33,473 bases of DNA from W0P28-013 sp963659365. GTDB taxonomy: Bacteria > Bacteroidota > Bacteroidia > Bacteroidales > Paludibacteraceae. A model generated the notes under the pieces. The model did not search any database, had not been told where the DNA came from, and was given only the letters and a program-made list of their open reading frames with translations. A program made the translations under genes and the position numbers. The stretch spans positions 1-33,473 of the forward strand of contig CAVKTI010000021.1 of assembly GCA_963659365.1 (NCBI GenBank), written 5' to 3'. Shown piece by piece: positions 6,630-13,853 of the stretch (position 1 is the stretch's first letter; each line of letters begins with the position of its first letter).

Positions 6630-7753
6630 TCTCCACGCCAGCCATTCAACAATTCCACCACATACGCCACTTGCTCTTGCGTCATACAGGGGGACATAGG
6701 TATCGATAGTTCTTCTTCAGCAAGACGCTCGGTAACAGGAAGAGAGAGTTGAGGCGTATTCCAATCGGCATGGGCATAACACTCCTGCTTGTGTGGGGCA
6801 ATGGGATAATGAATCACACTACCTACCCCATTCTGCTCCAAGTAGTCGTGCAAAGCGTCACGCTTGCCTTCTGCAACCAAAATAGGGAACAGATGATACA
6901 CATTTTCCTTATCCGATAGGCGTTGCGGCAAAGTGATAAGAGGGTTGCATATATGCTCGTAGTAGTACTTTGCCACCTGCTGACGGATTGTAATGTCTTC
7001 GTCCAAGTGCCTTAATTTCACATCAAGAATTGCGGCTTGAATCTCGTCCAAACGGCTGTTACGCCCTGCGTATTTGAAGACATATTTGCGTTGGCTGCCA
7101 TAGTTCGCCAACGCACGAATGGCGGCAGCCAAATCATCGTCATTCGTGGTTACCGCACCTGCGTCACCAAGTGCGCCAAGGTTCTTTCCCGGATAAAATG
7201 AATGCCCTGCTGCATCGCCCAACGAACCAGTTTTCTTGCCATTGAACGCACAACCATGCGCTTGTGCGTTGTCCTCAATAAGTTTGAGGCGATACTGCTT
7301 ACATAAGTCTAAAATATGCTGCGTACACGCATTGCGCCCATAGAGATGGACAATGCAAATGGCTTTTGTCTTGGGCGTAATATACTGCTCAATGAGGCTA
7401 TCGTCAATCTCCAAAGTTTTTGCATCGGGCTCTATCAAAACAGGTTTCAAGCCGTTCTCTGTAATCGCCAGAATAGTTGCAATATAGGTGTTCGCTGGCA
7501 CGATAACTTCGTCACCATAGTGCATTATACCAAGTTCGATATAGGCACGAAATATCCAAACGAGGGCATCTAAACCATTGGCACAACCTACACAATGTTT
7601 CGTGCCGATATAGTCGGCATAATCCGCCTCGAACTGCTCATTCTCCTTGCCTTGAAGATACCAACCACTATCAATCACGCGTAGGGCTGCATCGTGAATT
7701 TCGTCTTTGTATTTTGCCGTTACATCGTGTAACGAAAGAAATGGAACTTGCAT
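6626..7753 (-). CDS. fdtB: DegT/DnrJ/EryC1-family sugar aminotransferase (375 aa)
   Basis: A PLP-dependent nucleotide-sugar aminotransferase. The internal aldimine lysine is Lys190 in 'HSFYPGKNLGALGDAGA'; 'EDNAQAHG' (160-167) carries the PLP-ring aspartate; the N-terminal 'FLSLHDVTAKYKDEI' and 'GWYLQGKENEQFE' are typical of the VioA/FdtB/QdtB group. With the 3,4-ketoisomerase (fdtA) and acetyltransferase (fdtC) immediately upstream it should catalyse C3 transamination giving dTDP-3-amino-3,6-dideoxyhexose. The galacto (Fdt) and gluco (Qdt) pathways cannot be told apart by eye; the symbol is by pathway analogy. Its stop overlaps the start of the decayed acyltransferase gene. Confidence 0.85.
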   Translation of the reverse strand: MQVPFLSLHDVTAKYKDEIHDAALRVIDSGWYLQGKENEQFEADYADYIGTKHCVGCANGLDALVWIFRAYIELGIMHYGDEVIVPANTYIATILAITENGLKPVLIEPDAKTLEIDDSLIEQYITPKTKAICIVHLYGRNACTQHILDLCKQYRLKLIEDNAQAHGCAFNGKKTGSLGDAAGHSFYPGKNLGALGDAGAVTTNDDDLAAAIRALANYGSQRKYVFKYAGRNSRLDEIQAAILDVKLRHLDEDITIRQQVAKYYYEHICNPLITLPQRLSDKENVYHLFPILVAEGKRDALHDYLEQNGVGSVIHYPIAPHKQECYAHADWNTPQLSLPVTERLAEEELSIPMSPCMTQEQVAYVVELLNGWRGE

Positions 7754-7783
7754 ACTATTTTGTGTTCTTATACGAGTTTCCCT

Positions 7784-8233
7784 CTATATTTTCCGAACAA
7801 ATCTTGCTGGATTGCCGACCCACAATTCTCCTGCAGGTACATCTTTGGTTACGACACTTCCTGCACCAATCATTGCATTTTCGCCGATGGTTATACCACA
7901 AATTATAACACTCCCCCCCCCCAGAGATGCACCCTTTTTAATAATTGTCTTCTCTAAATGCCAGTCAGGGTTCTTTGACCGAGGATAACGATCGTTGATA
8001 AAAGTCACATTGGCTGCAACAAACACATTGTCCTCTAAAGTAATACCGTCCCACAATTGCACGCCGCATTTAATCGTGCAATTATCGCCTACAACGACAT
8101 CATTCTCGATAAAACAGTGGCTGCAGATATTGCAATTCTCACCGATCTTTGCATGCGGCAACACAACACTATACTGCCATATATTGGTACTCGCAGGTAC
8201 CTGTGCTTGACAATCTGACAAGGGATGAATCAT
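7784..8233 (-). CDS. fdtC: dTDP-3-amino-3,6-dideoxyhexose N-acetyltransferase-like protein (149 aa)
   Basis: A left-handed beta-helix (hexapeptide) acyltransferase of the FdtC/QdtC/WxcM-N type. Repeating [LIV]-G-x-x-x-x hexads run through most of the 149 residues, with 'FINDRYPRSKNPDW' (78-91) as the loop typical of the sugar 3-N-acetyltransferases. It should transfer acetyl from acetyl-CoA to the 3-amino group. Its start overlaps the fdtA stop by 4 nt, so the genes are coupled. Residues 104-108 (LGGGS) are encoded by a 10-G tract. In relatives this spot reads like GASIGANATI with the same number of residues, so the present tract length is in frame. A one-base slip would truncate the protein after about two thirds. 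Confidence 0.85.
   Translation of the reverse strand: MIHPLSDCQAQVPASTNIWQYSVVLPHAKIGENCNICSHCFIENDVVVGDNCTIKCGVQLWDGITLEDNVFVAANVTFINDRYPRSKNPDWHLEKTIIKKGASLGGGSVIICGITIGENAMIGAGSVVTKDVPAGELWVGNPARFVRKI
7913..7922. repeat. 10-nt homopolymer (C on +, G on coding strand) inside fdtC
   Basis: Ten consecutive C on the plus strand encode the Gly-Gly-Gly run of the acetyltransferase. The frame is intact at this length. It is the second long G/C homopolymer in the glycan locus. Confidence 0.85.
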
Positions 8234-8652
8234 TTATTACACTCCTTATATTTCAGAAACTCGCTATAATCACGAATATAATCGCTTGCGTCATAGAGTT
8301 CACTTGCTAAACAGAGCAACACACTACCGCTTGAAAAGTCATCTAAATCTCGCCAAACACCAGGGACAACAAGCAATCCGTAGTAAGAACGCTTGAGGTT
8401 AAAAGACTTTTTGTTTGTTCCGTCGTCCAAAGTAACCGTAAAAGAGCCGCTAGCAGCAATTATCAACTGATATAGTTGCTTATGCGCATGCGCACCACGA
8501 CTTTCACCTCCTGGCACATCGTAGAGATAATATATGCGTTTGATATCAAACGGCACATCGATACTCTCCTCTATTACCGTTAGATTACCGCGAGGGTCTG
8601 AAATCTTTCGGAGATCTATTATTCGGCAATCGTCTATTGTTGTATGGGTCAT
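8230..8652 (-). CDS. fdtA: dTDP-4-keto-6-deoxyhexose 3,4-ketoisomerase-like protein (140 aa)
   Basis: A small cupin of the FdtA/QdtA/WxcM-C family, which moves the keto group of dTDP-4-keto-6-deoxyglucose from C4 to C3 ahead of transamination. Diagnostic segments are 'DPRGNLTVIE' (19-28), the catalytic histidine pair in 'SRGAHAHKQL' (51-60), and 'LVVPGVWRDL' late in the cupin barrel. Length (140) is normal. It heads the fdtA-fdtC-fdtB unit and has its own promoter at 8815-8845, about 155 nt upstream. The substrate would come from RmlA/RmlB, which are not in this window. The galacto or gluco outcome is unresolved. Confidence 0.88.
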   Translation of the reverse strand: MTHTTIDDCRIIDLRKISDPRGNLTVIEESIDVPFDIKRIYYLYDVPGGESRGAHAHKQLYQLIIAASGSFTVTLDDGTNKKSFNLKRSYYGLLVVPGVWRDLDDFSSGSVLLCLASELYDASDYIRDYSEFLKYKECNK

Positions 8653-8800
8653 ATAATTACAAGATAAAAATTTGACTCCTAATTTTTATTCTTCCCTACC
8701 AGCCAACAAAACAGCATTGGCGACAAGTTGATGAGTCGTATTTTGCGGCGAATGGCAATGGGCAGATAGTTTTTGGCAGTGCTCGAATAGGTTTTGTGTT
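8653..8800 (-). other. Leader of the fdt operon, possible relic of a gene end
   Basis: This stretch forms the fdtA leader. One minus-strand frame stays open for about 45 codons and ends in a basic, hydrophobic tail 'IRRKIRLINLSPMLFCWLVG' plus five residues before a stop near 8691. The style is that of a glycosyltransferase C-terminus, but there is no start codon and the frame closes at the promoter repeat. I treat it as a possible gene scrap, not a gene. Confidence 0.25.
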
Positions 8801-8844
8801 TTTTTTGAGTGTTACAAAGTTACGAATAAAAACAGATACACGCA
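8801..8844. repeat. 44-bp promoter repeat, copy 1
   Basis: The sequence from 8801 to 8844 recurs at 10291-10334 in the same orientation with only two visible differences. Both copies lie upstream of a leftward gene (the fdt operon here, fic at the other), and the repeat contains a promoter. The two copies enclose about 1.45 kb holding fic and gene scraps. Confidence 0.8.
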
Positions 8845-8845
8845 A
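8815..8845 (-). promoter_or_regulatory. Promoter of the fdtA-fdtC-fdtB unit
   Basis: On the minus strand TTG (8843-8845) is followed after 20 nt by TAACTTTG (8815-8822), a consensus Bacteroidota promoter. The start point would be near 8808, leaving a leader of about 155 nt before fdtA. Confidence 0.7.
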
Positions 8846-8864
8846 TAAGTCAGAAACAATCACA

Positions 8865-8983
8865 CTAAAAGCAAGCGGTTATAACATTCACCTCACGACC
8901 GCACTCTGCAAAGAGATGTTTGGCACACCGATAGCGCAGGCGATAGTCGGTGCTGTAACCTTGCTGAGCAACTTGAGCAGTGC
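8865..8983 (-). pseudogene. Possible remnant of a hexapeptide acyltransferase N-terminus
   Basis: In a different frame from the wzt stump, the minus strand reads 'YRLRYRCAKHLFAECGREVN' and then stops at 8865-8867. The run of R-L-R-x-x-x-x-K-H-L-F-x-x-C-G-x-x-V-N is typical of the lead-in to the beta-helix in polysaccharide O-acetyltransferases of the WcaF/LbH type. No start and no helix repeats follow. It appears joined directly to the wzt stump, as after a deletion. Confidence 0.35.
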
Positions 8984-9043
8984 GGATACCAATCCCAAGC
9001 GGTATTGCTTACTGATATAATTGAATTCGATGGCTGTGGACAT
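8888..9043 (-). pseudogene. Stump of wzt (polysaccharide ABC transporter ATPase gene)
   Basis: From ATG 9043 the minus strand encodes MSTAIEFNYISKQYRLGLVS, the standard opening of the ATP-binding subunit (Wzt) of O-antigen/capsule ABC exporters in Bacteroidota, where it continues as TGTLSHDL. Here the match ends after 20 codons (about 8984); the frame runs on through unrelated sequence to a stop at 8888-8890. Walker A, signature and Walker B are all missing. The intact permease wzm is about 3.8 kb upstream in the same direction, so this looks like the deleted partner gene. Confidence 0.65.
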
Positions 9044-9161
9044 CTTTCTATTTGTTTGTTGCTCGCAGTGCGTTTATTTTGGTGTATTTGAAAAAAAATT
9101 ACTGATTTTTTTATCTGTATAGACGGATATATAAAGAAAACGCCGATTTCTTTACACATTC

Positions 9162-10271
9162 TTATTGATTCCCATCATTGACGAACAAGTTGTACAAGCG
9201 CGTATTGACATAATAGTTCTCGCGTCCGACCCGAGATTTTTCCAATAATTGCAGCGAGACCAATGTTTCTAAATACTTTGTTGCCGTAGGGCGAGACACT
9301 TGCAGATTGGCAGCAATATGGTCTATTTTAGTATATGGATAATAGAACAGACTATTGAGCAACTGATGATTGTATTTGCTGCCAAACGCTGGACGCATAA
9401 TGAATTTGAACTCATCCATTATCGCACCTATCTGTTTCACCAATTCTATTGTGTCGGCTGCCGTCTGCTCCACCCCGACCAACATAAACAGTATCCATTG
9501 CTCCCACTCTGCAGCGTTATCCGTATTCTTATTTCGAATAGACTGAATAAGACTATAATACTCGGCCTTGTTGTGTGTAATATATCTGCTCAAATACAAG
9601 ATAGGAATATCCAACAAATCAGACAGCACAAGGTATAGGATATTAAGAATACGCCCTGTTCGACCATTGCCGTCATAGAAAGGATGAATACTCTCGAACT
9701 GATGATGAATAATAGTCATCTTAACCAATGGGTCGAGCGGACTAAGCGAATCATCATTGATAAACTGCTCTAAGTTGGTCATCAGTCGCTCTATCTCCAT
9801 GATGTCTTGTGGGGGCGTATAAATAACCGCACCGTCTGTACTACGCTTGAGTTGTGTGCCTGGCGTAGTGCGAAAACCTGCTGTATTCTGCACTAATGTC
9901 TGCTGTATCTGCTTAATGTCGTTCAGTGTCAGTATCTTCTGTGAACGCACCCGAGCAAAACCTGCATAGATAGCCTCTCGATAATACAATACCTCTTTGG
10001 CCGCTGGCGTAATCAGTTGCGCATTTTTCTCTACACTGGCACGATACAAGTCGTCTTGTGTAGTAACGATATTCTCTATGGCAGAACTATCCTTCGCCTC
10101 CTGCAATGCCAAACTGCTTATCAAAATATCTTCATTCGGAATCGTATGCGCAATACCCTTCAATTCCGCCAACTTGCGATTCGTGCTGCTCAACTGACGC
10201 AACACCGCCACCGTTTCTAATTCGTACGGAAGTGGAAGATGAGGTATTTGGTAGATATTGGTGGACATCAC
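9162..10271 (-). CDS. Fic-domain protein with inhibitory motif and winged helix (369 aa)
   Basis: A Fic-fold enzyme, expected to AMPylate (or otherwise modify) target proteins. The active-site loop HPFYDGNGRTGR (196-207) matches HxFx[DE]GNGRxxR perfectly, so it should be active. The autoinhibitory motif SSAIEN (62-67, [ST]xxxE[GN]) lies N-terminal to the Fic domain, as in class II Fic proteins. Residues about 295-365 form a winged helix ('IDHIAANLQVSRPTATKYLETL'), suggesting DNA binding or autoregulation. Such stand-alone Fic proteins are common in Bacteroidota; the target is unknown. It sits between fcl and the fdt unit, bracketed by 44-bp direct repeats. Either of two adjacent ATG codons could be the start. 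Confidence 0.9.
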   Translation of the reverse strand: MMSTNIYQIPHLPLPYELETVAVLRQLSSTNRKLAELKGIAHTIPNEDILISSLALQEAKDSSAIENIVTTQDDLYRASVEKNAQLITPAAKEVLYYREAIYAGFARVRSQKILTLNDIKQIQQTLVQNTAGFRTTPGTQLKRSTDGAVIYTPPQDIMEIERLMTNLEQFINDDSLSPLDPLVKMTIIHHQFESIHPFYDGNGRTGRILNILYLVLSDLLDIPILYLSRYITHNKAEYYSLIQSIRNKNTDNAAEWEQWILFMLVGVEQTAADTIELVKQIGAIMDEFKFIMRPAFGSKYNHQLLNSLFYYPYTKIDHIAANLQVSRPTATKYLETLVSLQLLEKSRVGRENYYVNTRLYNLFVNDGNQ

Positions 10272-10290
10272 TTGATTTAGTAAACTTTCT

Positions 10291-10334
10291 TTTTTTGAGT
10301 GTTATAAAGTTACGAATAAAAACAGATACACACA
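10291..10334. repeat. 44-bp promoter repeat, copy 2 (upstream of fic)
   Basis: Second copy of the repeat at 8801-8844. On the minus strand it has TTG (10333-10335), 20 nt, then TAACTTTA, so the -7 element has lost its final G compared with copy 1. It lies 20 nt upstream of the fic start and probably provides a weaker fic promoter. Confidence 0.75.
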
Positions 10335-10365
10335 AAAGCGTAATAGACTATCAACCAAAATGTTC

Positions 10366-11307
10366 TCATCGTTCTGCTCGCATGGGGTTGTTCAAAAAAT
10401 CTTCGTAAGCGAGCCGAATGCCCTCTTCGAGTTCGGTTTTGTAGGTCCAGCCGAGTGCCGTCGCTTTCGACACATCGAGCAGTTTGCGAGGCGTGCCGTT
10501 GGGCTTCGATGTGTCCCAACGAATTTCGCCGCTGTAACCGACAACTTTCGCCACCAACTCGGTCAATTCCTTGATAGTCAGTTCTTTGCCAGTGCCAGCA
10601 TTGACGGTTTCGTTGCCCGAATAGTTGTTCATCAAAAAGACGCAAAGGTTCGCCAAATCATCAACATAGAGAAATTCGCGCAGCGGCGAGCCATCGCCCC
10701 AACAAGTTACAAACGCTGCTCCACTCGCTTTCGCCTCGTGAAAACGGCGTATCAGCGCAGGCAGCACATGGCTGTGGGTCGGGTGGTAGTTGTCGTTCGG
10801 GCCGTAGAGATTGGTCGGCATTACGCTGATGTAGTCCGTGCCGTACTGCCGATTGAGAAATTCGCAGTATTTCAAGCCCGAAATTTTGGCCAAAGCGTAG
10901 GCTTCGTTCGTCTTTTCGAGTTCCGATGTGAGCAAACACGACTCTTTCATCGGCTGCGGTGCCAAGCGCGGATAGATGCAACTCGAGCCGAGAAACTCCA
11001 ACTTTTTGCAGCCATTCTGCCACGCAGCGTGAATCACATTCATCTCGAGAATCATATTGTCGTACATGAAATCGGCCAAAGCACTCTGGTTTGCCACAAT
11101 TCCGCCCACTTTTGCTGCAGCAAGAAAGACATATTCGGGCTTTTCTGCCTCGAAAAAACGCTCCACATCGGCCTGTCGGCAAAGGTCGAGTTCCTTGTGC
11201 GTGCGAGTAATGATATTGGTGTAGCCCTGCCGCTGCAATTCGCGCACAATGGCACTGCCCACCATACCACGATGCCCCGCAACATATATACGAGAGGATT
11301 TTTCCAT
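10366..11307 (-). CDS. fcl: GDP-L-fucose synthase (313 aa)
   Basis: The bifunctional 3,5-epimerase/4-reductase that turns GDP-4-keto-6-deoxy-D-mannose into GDP-L-fucose with NADPH. It is a short-chain dehydrogenase-type Rossmann protein: N-terminal 'VAGHRGMVGSAI' (9-20), the early 'FLAAAKVGGI' (61-70), catalytic 'GSSCIYP' (107-113) and Tyr137-x-x-x-Lys141 in 'YALAK', all diagnostic of Fcl/WcaG. Length is normal. It lies downstream of gmd, which makes its substrate, and the GT11 fucosyltransferase in the same locus would use the product. The upstream spacer is full of repeats, so it may depend on read-through from gmd and wzm. Confidence 0.95.
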   Translation of the reverse strand: MEKSSRIYVAGHRGMVGSAIVRELQRQGYTNIITRTHKELDLCRQADVERFFEAEKPEYVFLAAAKVGGIVANQSALADFMYDNMILEMNVIHAAWQNGCKKLEFLGSSCIYPRLAPQPMKESCLLTSELEKTNEAYALAKISGLKYCEFLNRQYGTDYISVMPTNLYGPNDNYHPTHSHVLPALIRRFHEAKASGAAFVTCWGDGSPLREFLYVDDLANLCVFLMNNYSGNETVNAGTGKELTIKELTELVAKVVGYSGEIRWDTSKPNGTPRKLLDVSKATALGWTYKTELEEGIRLAYEDFLNNPMRAER

Positions 11308-11604
11308 GATTTCAGATTTTTGGTTGATCAGTTGATGAGTTGATAAGTTGATTGGTTGATGAGTTTAACGCATTGGTGAAGGTCTGTAGATTTCTAATTT
11401 CTAGTTTCTAATTTCTAGTTTTTCAAAATTGCTGACGCAATTTTGTTTCTAAGTTTCTATGTTTTTAATGGTTGCATTTGAAATTTGAAATTTGAAATTT
11501 GAAATCTGAAATCTGAAATCTGTCATTGCGGCTCTGCCGCATCACTCCTCACTCCTAATTCCTCACTCCTCACTCAAAAAACACTTCTAACTGCTCACTA
11601 AATA
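11308..11604. repeat. Spacer made of repeat words (fcl-gmd)
   Basis: No gene seen. It contains 'gttgatgagtttaacgcatt' (also at 33301), runs of 'tttctaatttctag' and 'gaaatttgaaatctg', a hairpin AAAATTG-ctgac-CAATTTT, and TGCGGCTCTGCCGCA (11527-11541) followed by 'cactcctcactcc' words. These recur in later spacers in both orientations. This is the first spacer of the window, going rightward, to be filled with this mosaic. Confidence 0.8.
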
Positions 11605-12651
<1,047 letters not shown>

Positions 12652-12816
12652 AGTATGTTTTTTTCAGATTTCAGAATTCAAAATTTCAAATTTCAGAATT
12701 TCAGATTTCAGAATTTCAGATTTCAAGAGTTGCGCAAAAGTCATCGTCTATGTTCTATATTCTATCTTCTCAAAATCTCGTCTTGCTACTTGTATCTTGC
12801 TACTTGCGACTAAAAA
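12652..12816. repeat. Spacer made of repeat words (gmd-wzm)
   Basis: No gene and no good promoter seen. It holds repeated 'tttcagaatttcagatttc' words, 'gtctatgttctatattctatc' (compare 61-97) and 'cttgctacttgtatcttgctacttgcgac', which recur near 14922, 17127 and 18858. Confidence 0.75.
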
Positions 12817-13662
12817 TTATACCGTGTCCATAAATGAGCGCTGCACTTTGTTGAACACCACAACGCCAACGGCAAGCAGCACCACCATAAAGCCAAAACT
12901 GTAGCCGAGCAGTGTCCAACTGAACTCGCCCGCGCCCAATGTGGCGTATTTGAATGCTTCGATAATGCCCGTTACGGGATTGAGTTTCATCACAAAAAGC
13001 AATTTTTCGTTCGTAATCATACTCAACGGATAGACTATCGGCGTGGCGTACATCCACAACTGCACAACAAACGAAAAGAGTATCTGCAAATCGCGATATT
13101 TGGTGGTCATCGACGAGATGATGATGCCAAAACCCAACGCCAAACCCGCCAACAACGCCACCAACACAGGCAGCAACAGCAGGTACCAAGTGGGCATGAT
13201 ATGCACATCGGAAAAAATCAGAAAGTAGGCATAAACCAGCACATAAAGCAAAAATTGTATGCCAAATTTCACCAAATTCGACACCACATTGGCCAGCGGC
13301 ACCACCAAACGCGGAAAATAGACCTTGCCAAACATACTCTGATTATCGACAAATGTGTTCGATGTCTTGCCCAAACTGTCGGCAAAATACTGCCAACAAC
13401 AGATACCAGCCAGATAAAACAACGGCTGCGGCACACCATCGGTGGGAATGTTGGCTATGCCGCCAAACACCACCATATACATCAGCGTGGTCAAGGCTGG
13501 CTGAATCAAAAACCAAAGCGGCCCCAACACCGTCTGTTTGTACTGCGTGATGATGTTGCGCTTCACAAAAAGCATCAGCAAATCGCGATAACGCCACAAT
13601 TCGCCCAAATCGACCGAAAGCAGCCTATCTTTGGGCTTTATAACTGTTGTAAATTCTTCCAT
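12817..13662 (-). CDS. wzm: Polysaccharide ABC transporter permease, Wzm type (281 aa)
   Basis: The membrane subunit of an ABC-2 exporter that carries lipid-linked O-antigen or capsule chains across the inner membrane. Residues about 25-45 ('RDLLMLFVKRNIITQYKQTV') are the amphipathic N-terminal signature, followed by 'LGPLWFLIQPALTTLMY', and six hydrophobic segments follow, including 'WQLWMYATPIVYPLS'-like 'QLWMYATPIVYPLS'. Length is normal. It is the first gene of the leftward glycan locus and has a clear promoter. The ATPase Wzt normally adjoins it, but here only a 20-codon stump at 8984-9043 remains, so export would need an ATPase from elsewhere. Confidence 0.92.
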   Translation of the reverse strand: MEEFTTVIKPKDRLLSVDLGELWRYRDLLMLFVKRNIITQYKQTVLGPLWFLIQPALTTLMYMVVFGGIANIPTDGVPQPLFYLAGICCWQYFADSLGKTSNTFVDNQSMFGKVYFPRLVVPLANVVSNLVKFGIQFLLYVLVYAYFLIFSDVHIMPTWYLLLLPVLVALLAGLALGFGIIISSMTTKYRDLQILFSFVVQLWMYATPIVYPLSMITNEKLLFVMKLNPVTGIIEAFKYATLGAGEFSWTLLGYSFGFMVVLLAVGVVVFNKVQRSFMDTV

Positions 13663-13710
13663 AAATTTCTACTGCCAATCGCTCCAAAAGCGACACACGA
13701 CTACAACCTG

Positions 13711-13742
13711 CAAATGTACAAAAAATGTTGTTATCTGCCAAA
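13711..13742 (-). promoter_or_regulatory. Promoter of wzm and the glycan locus
   Basis: On the minus strand TTTG (13739-13742) is separated by 20 nt from TACATTTG (13711-13718), an exact Bacteroidota consensus. Transcription should begin near 13704, about 40 nt before the wzm ATG at 13662. It would drive wzm and, by read-through, gmd and fcl. Confidence 0.75.
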
Positions 13743-13764
13743 CGATATGCGCATTTGCGCCCTT

Positions 13765-13795
13765 TTTGTCGATAACAAATGCCGTTTGTCGATAA
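13765..13795. promoter_or_regulatory. Direct repeat TTTGTCGATAA x2, possible operator
   Basis: Two identical 11-bp copies of TTTGTCGATAA (13765-13775 and 13785-13795) sit 20 bp apart, two helical turns, between the divergent wzm and nuclease promoters. Same-face direct repeats could bind one regulator of both genes. Inference from spacing only. Confidence 0.4.
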
Positions 13796-13800
13796 AACGC

Positions 13801-13831
13801 TTGGTACACTGCCCAAAAATAGTTACATTTG
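13801..13831 (+). promoter_or_regulatory. Promoter of the nuclease lipoprotein gene
   Basis: TTG (13801-13803), 20 nt, then TACATTTG (13824-13831) match the Bacteroidota consensus. Expected start about 13837, giving a leader of roughly 17 nt before ATG 13854. Confidence 0.72.
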
Positions 13832-13853
13832 CGCCCGAAAAAAAACTATTGCC

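Noticed and set aside
8893..9159. An 88-codon leftward protein gene upstream of fdtA
   Set aside because: Its translation has no family character; the overlapping frame with the wzt start is the meaningful one.
10360..11343. Long rightward open frame opposite fcl (327 codons)
   Set aside because: It is the antisense shadow of fcl, whose motifs are complete; the rightward translation has no recognisable domain and no promoter.
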